In this document: positions 6,077 through 7,376 of the stretch, in pieces
Layout of the letters: each line of letters starts with the position of its first letter
Numbering within the stretch: the first letter of the stretch is position 1
Source: Pseudomonadota bacterium
GTDB taxonomy: Bacteria > Desulfobacterota > WTBG01 > JAGOGO01
Length of the DNA: 7,376 bases
Reading direction: 5' to 3'
Assembly (NCBI GenBank): GCA_021160085.1
Contig: JAGHDE010000010.1
Coordinates: forward strand, 1 to 7,376
The notes under the pieces: generated by a model
The model's input: only the letters and a program-made list of their open reading frames with translations
Databases searched by the model: none
Told to the model about the DNA's origin: nothing
Translations under genes and position numbers: made by a program

Positions 6077-7036
6077 TTAATTCTCTCCAATGTCCAGAAT
6101 TACTTTCAAGGTTTCTTCCCTCTTCGCAGCTTGAATAGCGCTAACTCCTTTTTCCAGGGGGAACCTTTCGGAAATAAGGGGAAGAACATCGATACTATTA
6201 TTTTCTAAAAGACGGATAGCTGGCTGGAAAGGACCGCACCTTGAACCAATGATGGTTATCTCATTGATAACGATTGGGGCGAGATTAATTTTAGGCTGCT
6301 CTGCATAAGTGCTTTTCAAAACGATAGTCCCCTGCGGGTGAACTATCTGAAAGGCCTCCTTTAATCCAGCAGGTGACCCTGTGCATTCAATAACAACATC
6401 AGCTCGTTCCCGGCTTATTTCATCAATAAGACAGGTTCTTATTCCTTTTTGCTTTAAAATTTCTAATTTTGTCTGATGTTTTCCTACCACTAATACCTGA
6501 GCTCCGGTCAAATTAATCACCTGGGCGCATAGAAGACCAAGGTTTCCGTCACCAAGAACTATGATGTTTTCTTGAGGTTGAATATGGACTTGCTCCAGGA
6601 TTTGCAAAGCAGCAGCTAAAGGCTCGACAAATATTGCCTGTTCTTCAGTAATCGAATCAGGAATTATATGGATATTTTCTATCGATAAGCTGACATATTC
6701 AGAAAATACACCGTTTTTATTTTTTATTCCCAATACCAAACGATTTTCACAGTGAGATGGGATTCCCTTCAGGCAGTAGATACAAGTACCACAAGAAATA
6801 TTGATTTCTCCTACTACCCTTTTCCCGATGAGGTTCTGGTCAGGACTTTTTTCAACCTTACCCACAAACTCATGCCCTAATATGCCCTTGAAATCAAGAT
6901 ACCCTTTAACAATCTCCAGGTCAGTTTTGCAGATACCCGCTTTCATAACCCGAATAAGCGCTTCAAAAGGCTTTCTTTCCGGAACCGGGTGGTTTTTGTC
7001 TAACCGAACTTTTCCGTCGTAGATTAAAGCTTTCAC
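6077..7036 (-). CDS. Zinc-dependent medium-chain alcohol/polyol dehydrogenase
   Basis: An NAD(P)-dependent oxidoreductase of the medium-chain (MDR) superfamily, in the sorbitol/threonine/alcohol dehydrogenase group. The catalytic zinc site is seen as Cys36 (AGICKTD), His55-Glu56 (LGHEFVG) and Glu138 (VEPLAAA). Cys82, Cys85, Cys88 and Cys96 form the structural zinc lobe (C-x2-C-x2-C-x7-C). The Rossmann nucleotide loop is VLGDGNLG (160-167), and the domain continues through DVVIECTGSPAG. At 319 residues it is somewhat shorter than the usual 340-350 but has both domains. The start is a GTG supported by AAGGG (7043-7047), 6 bases upstream. The substrate is unknown; proximity to mannose genes is only a weak hint at a sugar or polyol, since a 269-base gap separates them. 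Confidence 0.9.
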   Translation of the reverse strand: MKALIYDGKVRLDKNHPVPERKPFEALIRVMKAGICKTDLEIVKGYLDFKGILGHEFVGKVEKSPDQNLIGKRVVGEINISCGTCIYCLKGIPSHCENRLVLGIKNKNGVFSEYVSLSIENIHIIPDSITEEQAIFVEPLAAALQILEQVHIQPQENIIVLGDGNLGLLCAQVINLTGAQVLVVGKHQTKLEILKQKGIRTCLIDEISRERADVVIECTGSPAGLKEAFQIVHPQGTIVLKSTYAEQPKINLAPIVINEITIIGSRCGPFQPAIRLLENNSIDVLPLISERFPLEKGVSAIQAAKREETLKVILDIGEN

Positions 7037-7095
7037 AATAAACCCTTATATTTCTTCCATACAAAAGATTTGAAAGATAACAATCCTGTAGATTG

Positions 7096-7115
7096 CTGGT
7101 GATAAAAAACACCAG
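7096..7115. repeat. Short inverted repeat upstream of the dehydrogenase
   Basis: CTGGTG at 7096-7101 and CACCAG at 7110-7115 form a perfect 6-base-pair inverted repeat around an 8-base A-rich loop. It extends by three AT pairs if one G is bulged. On the minus strand the T-run lies in the loop, not after the stem, so it does not look like a terminator. It lies about 60-80 bases before the dehydrogenase start and could be an operator or an mRNA leader hairpin. Confidence 0.35.
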
Positions 7116-7139
7116 AATTGTGATAGAAGATCGTATGAT

Positions 7140-7170
7140 AAAAAAAGACGAAATTGCTGACTTATCAGCA
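7140..7170 (-). terminator. Likely intrinsic terminator after rpsU
   Basis: Two bases after the rpsU stop codon the minus strand reads TGCTGA-TAAG-TCAGCA, a perfect 6-base-pair stem with a 4-base loop (7155-7170). It is extended by AAA/TTT across one mismatch, then after a few bases comes a run of seven T (7140-7146). The stem is short and the T-run is slightly displaced, so termination may be partial. Confidence 0.5.
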
Positions 7171-7172
7171 TT

Positions 7173-7367
7173 TTAGAAGGACTGTTTAAATCTAAGCTCC
7201 TTAACCCTTTTTCTTTTAGCCTCTCTCTGCTTCCGTTTCTTTTTTTCCGAGGGTTTTTCGTAAAACCTTCTTTTTCTAATCTCCTTAAAAAGGCCGTCCC
7301 TCAAGAGCTGGCGTTTTAAAGCTCTGAGTGCTTTTTCGATATCATTTTCGTAAACTTTTATATCCAA
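7173..7367 (-). CDS. rpsU: 30S ribosomal protein S21
   Basis: A small, very basic protein (64 residues) of the 30S subunit, located near the mRNA exit/anti-Shine-Dalgarno region and important for initiation. Recognised by the S21 pattern: an N-terminal VYENDIEKALRALKRQL helix, then GLFKEIRKRRFYEKPSEKKKRK and a Lys/Arg-rich C-terminal tail. The length is normal. The first in-frame start is TTG at 7365-7367, and the frame stays open to the window edge (Val-Asn-Ile before it). The real start may therefore be that TTG or lie outside the window; only nine bases upstream are visible, too few to see a ribosome site. Beginning at this TTG gives an N-terminus of normal S21 form. Confidence 0.93.
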   Translation of the reverse strand: MDIKVYENDIEKALRALKRQLLRDGLFKEIRKRRFYEKPSEKKKRKQREAKRKRVKELRFKQSF

Positions 7368-7376
7368 GATATTAAC

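Noticed and set aside
5800..6090. A 96-codon minus-strand frame with a Cys/His-rich segment resembling a metal-binding protein
   Set aside because: The Cys, His and Ala runs are produced by translating the GC-rich palindromic repeat. The frame overlaps the dehydrogenase 3' end and the start of the cupin gene, and its product resembles nothing I recognise.

Overview
This 7.4 kb window is bacterial. It encodes ribosomal protein S21 and a bacterial-type RNase Z, and most starts have Shine-Dalgarno sites (AAGGAG, AAAGGA, AAGGG, GGTGGA). All seven complete genes lie on the minus strand, so transcription runs from right to left. Base composition is moderate, with AT-rich intergenic gaps and one sharp GC-rich repeat. 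No single gene fixes the taxon. The sequence would fit an uncultivated, probably anaerobic lineage, but that is only a guess.

Layout in transcription order: rpsU (S21, at the right edge) is followed by a likely terminator and a 136-base gap. Next comes a zinc-dependent medium-chain dehydrogenase. A 269-base gap follows, holding an 88-base GC-rich nested palindromic repeat. Then come the decayed remains of a stand-alone cupin mannose-6-phosphate isomerase, mannose-1-phosphate guanylyltransferase (manC), phosphomannomutase/phosphoglucomutase (manB), a UPF0173 metallo-beta-lactamase-fold hydrolase, RNase Z (rnz), and a class II aldolase fused to an SCP2-like domain. A further reading frame overlaps the aldolase stop and runs off the left edge.

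The functional core is GDP-mannose supply. ManB converts mannose-6-P to mannose-1-P, and ManC converts that to GDP-mannose. The gene for the preceding step, fructose-6-P to mannose-6-P, appears to be the broken cupin just upstream of manC. If so, the cell must take mannose-6-P from another isomerase or from imported mannose. The genes after manB are closely spaced and probably cotranscribed, but they have no obvious pathway link to it.

I see no CRISPR array, transposase, tRNA or rRNA, and no convincing undescribed multi-gene system. The items most worth a second look are the multiply broken cupin gene, the aldolase-SCP2 fusion and the compact GC-rich palindromic repeat.
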